NCBI GenBank assembly: GCA_021821185.1
Contig: JAKACU010000066.1
Span: 1-9,834 of the forward strand
Origin: Bacillota bacterium
GTDB lineage: Bacteria; Bacillota; Bacilli; Alicyclobacillales; SLC66
Reading direction: 5' to 3'
DNA length: 9,834 nt
How positions within the stretch are numbered: position 1 is the stretch's first letter; each line of letters opens with the position of its first letter. Under the pieces are notes generated by a model. That model searched no databases and was not told the origin of the DNA. It saw only the letters and a list, made by a program, of their open reading frames with translations. Made by a program: the position numbers and the translations under genes. Positions 1-6,560 of the stretch are shown here, in pieces.

Positions 1-1
1 T

Positions 2-691
2 AGCGCGGTGACTTGGAATGCTTTAAAGACTGGCAACATCGATCTTTACGTGGAATATACAGGGACAGGACTTGTCAATATCCTGCATGATCCTGTCAAT
101 ACCAACCCCAACGCGGTGTATAATACCGTGAAAAAACAATTTCAGAGCAAATACCATGTTACGTGGTTAAAACCGCTCGGATTTAATGATACGTATGCGA
201 TGGCGATGCGACAAAGTGAAGCAAAGCGGCTAGGGATTACGACGATTTCGCAATTGGCGGCAAAGTCAGGGAATTTAATTTTAGGCAGCGATACGGATTT
301 CACGGTGCGTGCAGATACCTTGCCTGCTATGAATAGAGTGTATGGTACGCATTTTAAGTCGGTTAGCACGATGGCAATTGGTCTTAAATATCAAGCCTTA
401 GTTGACAAGAAAGTGGACGTTATTGATGCCTTTTCCACAGATGGTCAAATTCCAGCGTATCATTTGACCATTTTACAGGATAACAAGCACTTGTTCCCTC
501 CGTACTATGCAGCGCCGATCGTACGCGATAGCGTACTTGCAGCGCATCCGCAACTAAAAACGGTGCTTGACAAACTAGCTAATAAAATAGATGATTCGCA
601 GATGCAAAAAATGAATGAAGCTGTCGATTTACAACATCAGCGTCCGATGACCGTCGCAAAAAACTGGCTGACAAAACACGGTTTATTGTAA
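2..691 (+). CDS. Osmoprotectant (glycine betaine/choline-type) ABC transporter substrate-binding protein, 5'-truncated by the window edge
   Basis: This is the C-terminal part of an OpuAC-family (OpuCC/ProX/OsmX-like) ligand-binding protein, which captures quaternary-ammonium compatible solutes outside the membrane and passes them to an ABC permease for osmotic protection. Family hallmarks are visible: YVEYTGTGLVNIL near the left edge, LKYQALVDKKVDVIDAFSTD (374-433), and the FPPYYAAPIVR stretch (about 494-526), followed by the helical C-terminus ending NWLTKHGLL. The frame is open from base 2, and the residues before the GTG at 8 already fit the family, so that GTG is an internal valine and the real start lies upstream. 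No signal peptide or membrane segment is in view. It therefore cannot be told whether this is a lipoprotein (OpuCC type) or the binding half of a fused permease-binding protein. It is the last gene of its transcript, since a terminator follows 19 bases after the stop. The family is certain; the exact substrate is not. Confidence 0.9.
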   Translation, partial: SAVTWNALKTGNIDLYVEYTGTGLVNILHDPVNTNPNAVYNTVKKQFQSKYHVTWLKPLGFNDTYAMAMRQSEAKRLGITTISQLAAKSGNLILGSDTDFTVRADTLPAMNRVYGTHFKSVSTMAIGLKYQALVDKKVDVIDAFSTDGQIPAYHLTILQDNKHLFPPYYAAPIVRDSVLAAHPQLKTVLDKLANKIDDSQMQKMNEAVDLQHQRPMTVAKNWLTKHGLL

Positions 692-710
692 GCAAAGCAG
701 CGTAAAAGAC

Positions 711-739
711 AAGTCCCGCTGGGTTTCGCGGGACTTTTT
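711..739 (+). terminator. Rho-independent terminator of the osmoprotectant transporter gene
   Basis: A perfect 9-bp stem, AAGTCCCGC (711-719) paired with GCGGGACTT (728-736), encloses an 8-base loop and runs into TTTTT (735-739). It begins 19 bases after the stop codon at 689-691. This is a textbook intrinsic terminator and separates the transporter operon from the M23 peptidase gene. Confidence 0.92.
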
Positions 740-820
740 GCTTGTGTGATAAAGCAGGAATCAACTCGTAATTTGTCGAACATATAGTGCTAGAGTGGGA
801 CACAATCTGTTTCGCGATGC

Positions 821-825
821 GAGGG
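821..825 (+). promoter_or_regulatory. Shine-Dalgarno site that favours a TTG start for the M23 peptidase
   Basis: GAGGG at 821-825 lies 6 bases before TTG 832. The in-frame alternatives are GTG 787, ATG 817 and ATG 826. The first two have no purine-rich sequence at a suitable distance, and for ATG 826 the GAGGG is directly adjacent, which is too close. TTG 832 also gives a compact, typical signal peptide. The choice rests on spacing only. Confidence 0.5.
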
Positions 826-831
826 ATGGTT

Positions 832-2031
832 TTGAAGACGTTTTTCACAAGAAAGTTATGGATCTTGTCTTTGCTGTGCGTGTTAAGCGTGGTGCTGACG
901 TTTGGCTCCATGGTGACAGCGAGCTATGCTGACTCTTTAACGAGTGCACGAACTCAGTTAAACCAAGTCAAGCTAAAGCAATCCCAGGAACGACAGAAAG
1001 TCGCATATCTATCCTCTAAAGAACAAGCTATTGAAACGCAGTTATCCTCGATAACGCGCGCTATTCAAACAGATTCGTCACACATCGCCATCTTAAAAGA
1101 TCGCCTACGAATATCTCAGCAACATCTTTTGCAAACGGCGCAACAGGCGGCATCAGCACGCCGTAAGATGCTTGCCGTCAATGGTGTGCTCAAAGAGCGC
1201 TTGCGCGTGATGTACGAGAGTGGGTCGGTGAGTTACCTTGAGGTGTTGTTTAGTGCCACAAGCTTTTCTGATTTCCTAAACAGGATGAGCGCGCTTACGC
1301 TCATTGCTAAGCAAGATCAACAATTGCTTATACAGGTAAAAGCACAACGTGCTCACTATAACGCTATGTATAAGTTATTGTGGCAGCAAAGAGCATCAGA
1401 AGAAACGATGTTTGGGAATTTGTCTTATGAACAAAGACAGCAGACGCAAAAGCTCGCGCAAAGGCGCGTCGTATTGGCGGATGTACAACAACAAAAAGCG
1501 GCGGCAATTGCCGATATCCAAAGCGAGTTGCAAGCAGAACAAAATTTGGCGAATACAATCGTATCGTTGCTTCGGGTGAACCCATCGATTGCAAATACCG
1601 CCCATTTACATCTCGGTACAGGTGCGTGGATTTGGCCTGTTCCGCATTACTACGACATTACATCAGGGTATGGATGGCGCAATATCTTTGGTGGCAATGA
1701 GTTTCATAATGGCATCGACATCGGTGCACCCGATGGTACACCGATCGAAGCTGTCGCAGACGGTGTTGTATTGTATGCAGGGACAGCCTATGGGTTTGGA
1801 CACTGGATCGTCTTGAAACATGCTAATGGTTTGTTGACCATCTACGGGCATATGTACGCTTCAGGATTGTTGGTGAAACCAGGCGACGTGGTCAAACAGG
1901 GGCAAGTGATCGCTTATGTGGGTGCAGATGGGCAAGCAACCGGACCGCATTTGCATTTTACTGTTGCCACGGGTTTTAATGCATCGGGGTTTCCGGTATC
2001 GCTGAATCCCTTAAACTATGTCCACGATTAA
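832..2031 (+). CDS. Secreted M23/LytM peptidoglycan endopeptidase with EnvC/PcsB-like coiled coil
   Basis: From TTG 832 the protein has 399 residues. A Sec signal peptide (basic MKTFFTRK, hydrophobic core to about residue 28) has a likely cleavage after SYA at residue 33. A long Gln/Ala/Lys-rich coiled coil (about 38-235) contains LKERLRVMYESGSVSYLEVL, a stretch typical of PcsB/EnvC-type murein hydrolases and activators. The LytM domain (about 270-395) has all zinc ligands: H292 and D296 in HNGID, and H373/H375 in GPHLHF. The catalytic-site histidine H340 in YGHM is also present. It should therefore be an active metallopeptidase cutting peptide cross-links outside the membrane, not a degenerate activator like E. 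coli EnvC. By analogy, the coiled coil may be where an FtsEX-type complex controls it; this is inference. No terminator is visible before the MoxR gene 101 bases downstream. The start is uncertain (787, 817 and 826 are alternatives); the function is not. Confidence 0.92.
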   Translation: MKTFFTRKLWILSLLCVLSVVLTFGSMVTASYADSLTSARTQLNQVKLKQSQERQKVAYLSSKEQAIETQLSSITRAIQTDSSHIAILKDRLRISQQHLLQTAQQAASARRKMLAVNGVLKERLRVMYESGSVSYLEVLFSATSFSDFLNRMSALTLIAKQDQQLLIQVKAQRAHYNAMYKLLWQQRASEETMFGNLSYEQRQQTQKLAQRRVVLADVQQQKAAAIADIQSELQAEQNLANTIVSLLRVNPSIANTAHLHLGTGAWIWPVPHYYDITSGYGWRNIFGGNEFHNGIDIGAPDGTPIEAVADGVVLYAGTAYGFGHWIVLKHANGLLTIYGHMYASGLLVKPGDVVKQGQVIAYVGADGQATGPHLHFTVATGFNASGFPVSLNPLNYVHD

Positions 2032-2114
2032 TTGTTTGCACAAGGTAATTGCGTTTATCTAGGATGCCTGCGACAATAGAAAAAGGTTGATTGACTAGTA
2101 ACCTGTGGGGCGGT

Positions 2115-2120
2115 AGGAGG
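2115..2120 (+). promoter_or_regulatory. Ribosome binding site deciding the MoxR start
   Basis: A perfect AGGAGG lies 12 bases before ATG 2133. The spacing is a little long, but no other start fits: the only in-frame alternative, TTG 2091, lies upstream of this site, has no comparable purine run, and would add 14 residues unlike the family. This supports ATG 2133. Confidence 0.75.
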
Positions 2121-2132
2121 CTCTTTTATTCC

Positions 2133-3113
2133 ATGGAAACAACACAGACGATAGAGGACAAAACAGAAGAACCTGCAGCGCTGATTCAACACGTTATCGA
2201 TCATGTCGGACAAGTTATTGTTGGCAAGTCTGACGTTGTGCGTCTATGCCTTGTGGCAATGATCAGCCGAGGACATGTTATTTTCGAGGATGTTCCTGGT
2301 GTCGGCAAGACGGTGCTTGTGCGAGCACTCGCGAGAAGTACAGCTTGCGAATTTAAGCGCATTCAGTTTACACCCGATCTTTTGCCGTCCGATGTGACGG
2401 GAACCGCGATTTTTAATCAACGTATCGGCGACTTCGAATACCGGGAAGGTCCCATCTTTAGCCAGATCGTCTTAGCTGACGAGATCAATCGCACATCACC
2501 GAAAACCCAAGCTGCGCTTCTTGAGGCTCTAGAGGAACATAGTGTCTCGTTTGATGGTGTTACGCATGCGTTGCCCACGCCTTTTTTTGTGCTTGCGACG
2601 CAAAATCCTATTGAATATGAGGGAACTTTTCCTCTGCCTGAGGCGCAGTTGGATCGTTTTCTCTTAAAATTATCTGTTGGATACCCGACACGTGATGAGG
2701 AGCTTGATGTGTTGTTGCGTGGGACAACAGGCGTCATGGTACAAGACTTATCAGCTGTTGTAACACCAGAACAAATTATCAAGTGGCAGCAAGATGCAGC
2801 AACTGTTTTTATCGACTCCTCTCTTTACGCATATATTGTGGATATTGTTCATAAAACGAGACATCACGATAAAGTTTATCTTGGCGTTTCACCGCGCGGC
2901 GCAATTGCTTTGGCGCGTGCGGCACAAGCCTTGGCGTATATAAATGGTCGCATGTTTGTCATTCCCGATGATATCAAGATGTTGGTCGAACCTGTCTTTG
3001 GGCACCGCATGATTTTGCACCCGGAAGCTCGTATTCAAGGCCAAACAGCTAAGGAACTACTCGATGACATGGTGAATTCTGTCACGGTGCCTGTCATATC
3101 GGATCAAAGGTAA
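2133..3113 (+). CDS. MoxR-family AAA+ ATPase (YeaC-like)
   Basis: The 326-residue protein is the usual MoxR size. Visible motifs are the Walker A loop EDVPGVGKT (residues 52-60, lysine 59), Walker B LADEINR (D116, E117), sensor 1 ATQNP (N158) followed by the family signature EGTFPLPEAQLDRF (163-176), and the sensor 2 arginine in GVSPRG (R255). A C-terminal helical lid completes it. MoxR ATPases are cytoplasmic, probably ring-forming, chaperone-like enzymes that use ATP to mature or activate partner proteins, usually encoded next door and often of the DUF58 or vWA type. The DUF58 gene starts 5 bases after this stop, so the two are almost certainly co-translated. The order matches B. subtilis yeaC-yeaD-yebA-guaA. 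The family is certain; the client protein is unknown, and the following DUF58 and transglutaminase proteins are the best candidates. Confidence 0.95.
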   Translation: METTQTIEDKTEEPAALIQHVIDHVGQVIVGKSDVVRLCLVAMISRGHVIFEDVPGVGKTVLVRALARSTACEFKRIQFTPDLLPSDVTGTAIFNQRIGDFEYREGPIFSQIVLADEINRTSPKTQAALLEALEEHSVSFDGVTHALPTPFFVLATQNPIEYEGTFPLPEAQLDRFLLKLSVGYPTRDEELDVLLRGTTGVMVQDLSAVVTPEQIIKWQQDAATVFIDSSLYAYIVDIVHKTRHHDKVYLGVSPRGAIALARAAQALAYINGRMFVIPDDIKMLVEPVFGHRMILHPEARIQGQTAKELLDDMVNSVTVPVISDQR

Positions 3114-3118
3114 CTTCG

Positions 3119-4342
3119 ATGCGAAATGCGATTGTTCTCACGCTGCTTTACCTGACGGGGTTCGCGTTATTTGTCATTTCTAAGATGTTCGGCGGGTTTG
3201 GACCATGGTTTTTGTTTGGGGCATTTATCTTTTTTATCCTTTATGAAACGATCGCTATGGTATCGCGACGCCGTACCTTTCAAGTTACGCGCAAAATTTC
3301 CGCTAAGCGTGTGCACGCAGGTACCGATATCGATGTGACTTTGATCATTGCCTTGCAAGAGTCACCATGGTTGCCTGTACAGTGGCTTCGCGTTGAAGAT
3401 GACGTCGCACAGAAACTTGCTGTGCGAATGAATCGCACGTCTTGGATGGTGTTTCCTTGGCGTAGTCGCGAAGCCAAGGTGGAGTATACGGCAAAGCATG
3501 TCATACGCGGTGTGTATCGATTCGCTTCCGTACATATCACGGGGGGAGATATGTTTGGCCTTTTAACGTGGACGGTTTCGATTCCTGCTGTTTCGCAATT
3601 GATCGTTTATCCTGAGACTTACCCGTTAATCACATGGAACAAGTCGTTACAAGTGCAGCAAGGCAACCGTTCGGCACAAGGACGTGCGACAGATGATGCA
3701 ACCAAAGTTGTTGGTGTTCGTGATTATGTTGCGGGAGATAGGTTAAGTCGTATCCACTGGCCTGCAAGTGCGCGAACAGGAGAACTGCGCTCCAAAGAAT
3801 TCGAGCACTATGTCACGAATGATGTTGTCTTTGCGCTTGATGCGCGCTTTGGTGAGACACAGCAAGAGGACTTTGAACTGATGTTGTCGACATTAGCATC
3901 GCTTTTGCAATACATGTATCACGCGACGATGTCTTTTGGATTACTGTCTTTTGGCTCTACATGTACAGAGTTTCCTGTGAGCAAAGGTGATGTTGGCTTT
4001 TTGCAGGTAATGGAACACCTCGCTATGGTTGAAGGCACGCGGCGCAGCCAGTTTTCTGAAGAATTCTGGCGTTTTATGACGTTGCCTCGGCAAACAGCGG
4101 TGGTTCTTGTCACCGATATGATCAACGACGATCTTTTGCGTCTGGCTGTTATCGCGAAGCAAAGGCAGCAACATTTTGATGTGTTTTTTACGCGAACCGA
4201 ATCGATAGAAGAGTCTTCGCAAGCGACGATCGCAAGATTGCGTACGTTTGGATGGCGGATTTATGAGGTATATGCATTGTCTGATTTGGATGCGGTAACA
4301 GCAGGAGGGATGATCTCAGGTGCGCATTTCATTAGATCGTGA
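3119..4342 (+). CDS. DUF58 membrane-anchored protein (YeaD-like)
   Basis: This 407-residue protein has two N-terminal membrane segments (about residues 4-21 and 27-45), a beta-rich middle part, and the diagnostic DUF58 block: RDYVAGDRLSRIHW (201-214), then ASARTGELRSKEFE (216-229), and a vWA-like strand FALDARF (238-244). The vWA metal site (DxSxS) is not intact here, because D241 is followed by A-R-F. ATG 3119 has AAAGG (3106-3110) 8 bases upstream, inside the end of the MoxR gene, and the intergenic gap is 5 bases, indicating translational coupling. Its 3' end overlaps the transglutaminase start by 23 bases. DUF58 proteins are regular partners of MoxR ATPases, but their biochemical role is not established. 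The likely role here is an adaptor between the ATPase and the membrane transglutaminase; this is inference from gene order. Confidence 0.93.
   Translation: MRNAIVLTLLYLTGFALFVISKMFGGFGPWFLFGAFIFFILYETIAMVSRRRTFQVTRKISAKRVHAGTDIDVTLIIALQESPWLPVQWLRVEDDVAQKLAVRMNRTSWMVFPWRSREAKVEYTAKHVIRGVYRFASVHITGGDMFGLLTWTVSIPAVSQLIVYPETYPLITWNKSLQVQQGNRSAQGRATDDATKVVGVRDYVAGDRLSRIHWPASARTGELRSKEFEHYVTNDVVFALDARFGETQQEDFELMLSTLASLLQYMYHATMSFGLLSFGSTCTEFPVSKGDVGFLQVMEHLAMVEGTRRSQFSEEFWRFMTLPRQTAVVLVTDMINDDLLRLAVIAKQRQQHFDVFFTRTESIEESSQATIARLRTFGWRIYEVYALSDLDAVTAGGMISGAHFIRS
4303..4308 (+). promoter_or_regulatory. Ribosome binding site deciding the transglutaminase GTG start
   Basis: A perfect AGGAGG inside the 3' end of the DUF58 gene lies 11 bases before GTG 4320. 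The nearer ATG at 4310 is in the DUF58 frame and cannot serve the transglutaminase. This supports the GTG start and the 23-base gene overlap. Confidence 0.7.
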
Positions 4343-6536
4343 ACTCGCTCACCGTATCGGTGTGTCCACACTGCTGTTTCTTTGGATCAGCATCGTGCTT
4401 TTGGCGGCGCGCAATGTAGGATACATGGGGGAAACTATACCGATTATCTTTTACATTGGGCTCCTTTTAGTGAGTAGTTTTGTACGAAATAGGACGTTGC
4501 GTTATTCGCTGCTTGCCGTTGCGGTACTTGTTCTACTCAAATGGGAGTACTATCCACAGATTTCGTGGAGCCAACCTTTTGTCTTTTTTCTATCTCTCAA
4601 AAATGACCTTGTCAGTGCCATACAAAGTGTTCTTTCGCATGATTATCAGTACGTGACAAACGGTGTTCGTACATTGGCCTTTTTAGGCGTGATCACCTTT
4701 GGCACAAGGTTGTTAGAAGAAGGAACGACGCGCCCTTACTGGATGATGGTGGCTACTGCAGCAGGTGAATTTGCGTTAATCGATCTGTCCACGACGTATC
4801 AGGTGCACGATGCATGGGCGATCGTCGTTTTTTTTCTGATTGGTCTTACCTTGTTGATGTGGATGCATTTGCCGCGTTTGCATATAATCTCGCAATTGCA
4901 TTCTTATCGCGCTTTGTTGCGCCATGCTGCAGCACCCATCGGACTTGTGGTCGCGATGATGATCGTGGGACTCATGTTGCCAAAGCAGTCGGCTACGTGG
5001 CCCAAACCTACAGCGTTGTGGCACGCCATTTTATTATCGGCGACAGGCTCGCAAGCATCCAATTATGGTGCCAATGACAATTCCTTAGGCGGCCCATTTA
5101 ATGGCAGCCCTGCGGTGTTTTTTCGCGTCATTGCGAACGATCCATCCTATTATCAAGGGCAAACGTTAGATACTTACACGGGCACCGGGTGGACGCCTGA
5201 TGCGCCATCCCCAACGACGCTGCCTGCCGGTCATGCTCTAACGGATGTCATGACGCAAGATATGGGACCGACTACTCAATTAGCGACACAAACCGTTACC
5301 CAACATATTGAAGATGTGACAGGTACGTATCCTGTGGCTTTTGCAGGTTATCAGGTTACAAAAGTCACGCCTCCTAAAGGTATCAAATCGTACACCGTCG
5401 ATACGACGGCTGACTCGATTTCTTTTGGTACCTTAAAACCTGGTCAACACTATACGGTGACGTCAGAGGTACCTATCGTATCCAATGCAGAGCTTTCACA
5501 AGTGCATGATGGCAACTTGGCTTATGCTTTTCCGCAAGACTTGGAATTACCAAAGTCTTTGCCATCTCGTGTGGTACAGTTAGCCAAAAAAATTACCGCA
5601 GGCAAACATGGAACGTTAGCTAAGGTAGAAGCTATAATTGGCTATCTACAATCTCACGAAACCTATCAGACGCAGAACATTCCTTTCATTAAGCCTGGCC
5701 AAGATTTTGTGGATCAATTTTTGTTTGTTACGCATCGTGGCTATTGTGACTTTTTCTCGAGTTCGCTTGCGGTATTGGCACGCGCTGTAAACATCCCCAC
5801 ACGCTGGGTGAAAGGTTTTGTATCGGTTCCTGCCAATCCGAATTATCACGGACCAGGCAAACAATATGTCTTGCATGGTACGGATGCGCACTCATGGACG
5901 CAGGTGTGGTTTGCAGGCTATGGCTGGGTACCGTTTGAAGCTACACCGTCGTTTGTCTTGCCAAACACGCAAACGCATTCGCAAACGCATCCTGCTGTGG
6001 GTACGGCTCATGCAAAGGCGCAACATCCATCGATTGCAACTGCAAAAGGATCAAAAGGTGGAACTTTGACAAGTCACTTACCGACATGGGCCGCTTTAGG
6101 CTTGGCTGTGTTAGGGGCTATTGTACTTCTTGTTGCGTTCATCTGGTTGTTTATCGTAGGATGGCATACATGGTATCGTAAAAGACAAAGAAAGCTTTTT
6201 AGTTCAAGTAAAGATCGTGCGCTTGATGCCATCATGCATCGCTTTTATCGCTTAGTGGGACAAAAACCGCAAGGGATTACTTTGCGTGAATTTGTGGCGT
6301 CAGACTCTTTGCGCCAGGTGCGACATGGGTTATCGCAAGAAAGTGCACGTAGTGCGGCCTTGCGCTTTGTTCTGTGGTATGAAGAGATGCGCTACAGTGA
6401 GCACGTGGAGATGCCGATGCTTAGTCAAGGCAACATGATGTTGCGTGATGTGGCTCGCTATTTTCGGCGTAAGCCGACAGGTTTTGGGGTGCACAACGGG
6501 TCAAGTGTGCACAATGGGCAGAAGATGCGCGGTTAA
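4320..6536 (+). CDS. Polytopic membrane protein with extracytoplasmic transglutaminase-like domain (TgpA/YebA type)
   Basis: The 738-residue protein has about seven N-terminal membrane segments (roughly 14-32, 38-56, 60-74, 114-132, 138-158, 164-184 and 200-221). A large extracytoplasmic region ends in a transglutaminase/protease-like core, followed by a Ser/Thr/Gln/His-rich linker (about 548-588), one more membrane helix (about 592-614) and a C-terminal DUF4129-like cytoplasmic domain with RFYRLVGQKPQGITLREFV. The catalytic residues are C476 in GYCDFFSSSLAVLARAVNIP and H524 in DAHSWTQVW. The third position is E540 in GWVPFEATP, where classical enzymes have Asp. This Glu occurs in related bacterial proteins as far as I recall, so activity is still likely. 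The arrangement matches Pseudomonas TgpA and B. subtilis YebA. The reaction and substrate (cross-linking, hydrolysis or peptide cleavage of envelope components) are unknown. It overlaps DUF58 by 23 bases and precedes guaA by 24. Confidence 0.92.
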   Translation: MRISLDRELAHRIGVSTLLFLWISIVLLAARNVGYMGETIPIIFYIGLLLVSSFVRNRTLRYSLLAVAVLVLLKWEYYPQISWSQPFVFFLSLKNDLVSAIQSVLSHDYQYVTNGVRTLAFLGVITFGTRLLEEGTTRPYWMMVATAAGEFALIDLSTTYQVHDAWAIVVFFLIGLTLLMWMHLPRLHIISQLHSYRALLRHAAAPIGLVVAMMIVGLMLPKQSATWPKPTALWHAILLSATGSQASNYGANDNSLGGPFNGSPAVFFRVIANDPSYYQGQTLDTYTGTGWTPDAPSPTTLPAGHALTDVMTQDMGPTTQLATQTVTQHIEDVTGTYPVAFAGYQVTKVTPPKGIKSYTVDTTADSISFGTLKPGQHYTVTSEVPIVSNAELSQVHDGNLAYAFPQDLELPKSLPSRVVQLAKKITAGKHGTLAKVEAIIGYLQSHETYQTQNIPFIKPGQDFVDQFLFVTHRGYCDFFSSSLAVLARAVNIPTRWVKGFVSVPANPNYHGPGKQYVLHGTDAHSWTQVWFAGYGWVPFEATPSFVLPNTQTHSQTHPAVGTAHAKAQHPSIATAKGSKGGTLTSHLPTWAALGLAVLGAIVLLVAFIWLFIVGWHTWYRKRQRKLFSSSKDRALDAIMHRFYRLVGQKPQGITLREFVASDSLRQVRHGLSQESARSAALRFVLWYEEMRYSEHVEMPMLSQGNMMLRDVARYFRRKPTGFGVHNGSSVHNGQKMRG
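5968..5990 (+). repeat. 11-bp direct repeat in the transglutaminase linker
   Basis: CGCAAACGCAT occurs at 5968-5978 and again at 5980-5990 (period 12, in frame). It encodes QTHS followed by QTHP in the low-complexity linker between the transglutaminase core and the last membrane helix. It looks like a small tandem duplication in a tolerant linker. Confidence 0.7.
6489..6518 (+). repeat. 12-bp direct repeat at the 3' end of the transglutaminase gene
   Basis: GTGCACAACGGG (6489-6500) and GTGCACAATGGG (6507-6518) differ at one base and are 18 bases apart, in frame. They encode VHNG twice in the C-terminal tail, beyond the DUF4129-like domain. It is probably a slippage or duplication product in a non-conserved tail. 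Confidence 0.65.
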
Positions 6537-6544
6537 TTTTTGGA

Positions 6545-6550
6545 GAGGTG
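6545..6550 (+). promoter_or_regulatory. guaA: Ribosome binding site deciding the guaA TTG start
   Basis: GAGGTG (6545-6550, inside the purine run 6542-6551) lies 10 bases before TTG 6561. The upstream in-frame TTG at 6540 sits before this site and would add seven residues (LERWLFV) that do not belong to GuaA. The protein from 6561 has the expected length and N-terminus. Confidence 0.7.
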
Positions 6551-6560
6551 GCTGTTCGTA

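Noticed and set aside
8..10. GTG as the start of the osmoprotectant-binding protein
   Set aside because: The frame is open to the left edge and the residues around it are internal to the OpuAC domain, so it is a valine codon of a truncated gene.
761..788. Possible M23 promoter TCAACT-N16-TATAGT
   Set aside because: The -10 is fair, but the -35 matches only three of six bases, and other equally weak pairs exist nearby. A promoter is expected here after the terminator, but I cannot place it.
579..911. 110-codon minus-strand open frame
   Set aside because: It runs antisense through the end of the transporter gene, the terminator and the M23 signal peptide. It has no ribosome binding site or recognisable protein features.
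2049..2077. Possible promoter TTGCGT-N17-GACAAT before the MoxR gene
   Set aside because: Spacing is ideal, but both boxes are weak (three and four of six), which is too little to call.
2083..2103. AGGTT...AACCT hairpin before the MoxR ribosome binding site
   Set aside because: The stem is only 5 bp with an 11-base loop and no T run. It is neither a terminator nor a recognisable riboswitch.
2417..2782. 121-codon minus-strand open frame
   Set aside because: It lies entirely antisense to the conserved core of the MoxR gene, and its translation shows no family features.
4814..5077. 87-codon plus-strand frame inside the transglutaminase gene
   Set aside because: It is a shadow frame over the membrane-segment region, with no ribosome binding site and no recognisable protein.
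6537..6560. Purine riboswitch or attenuator before guaA
   Set aside because: The gap is only 24 bases and is occupied by the ribosome binding site; there is no room for an aptamer.
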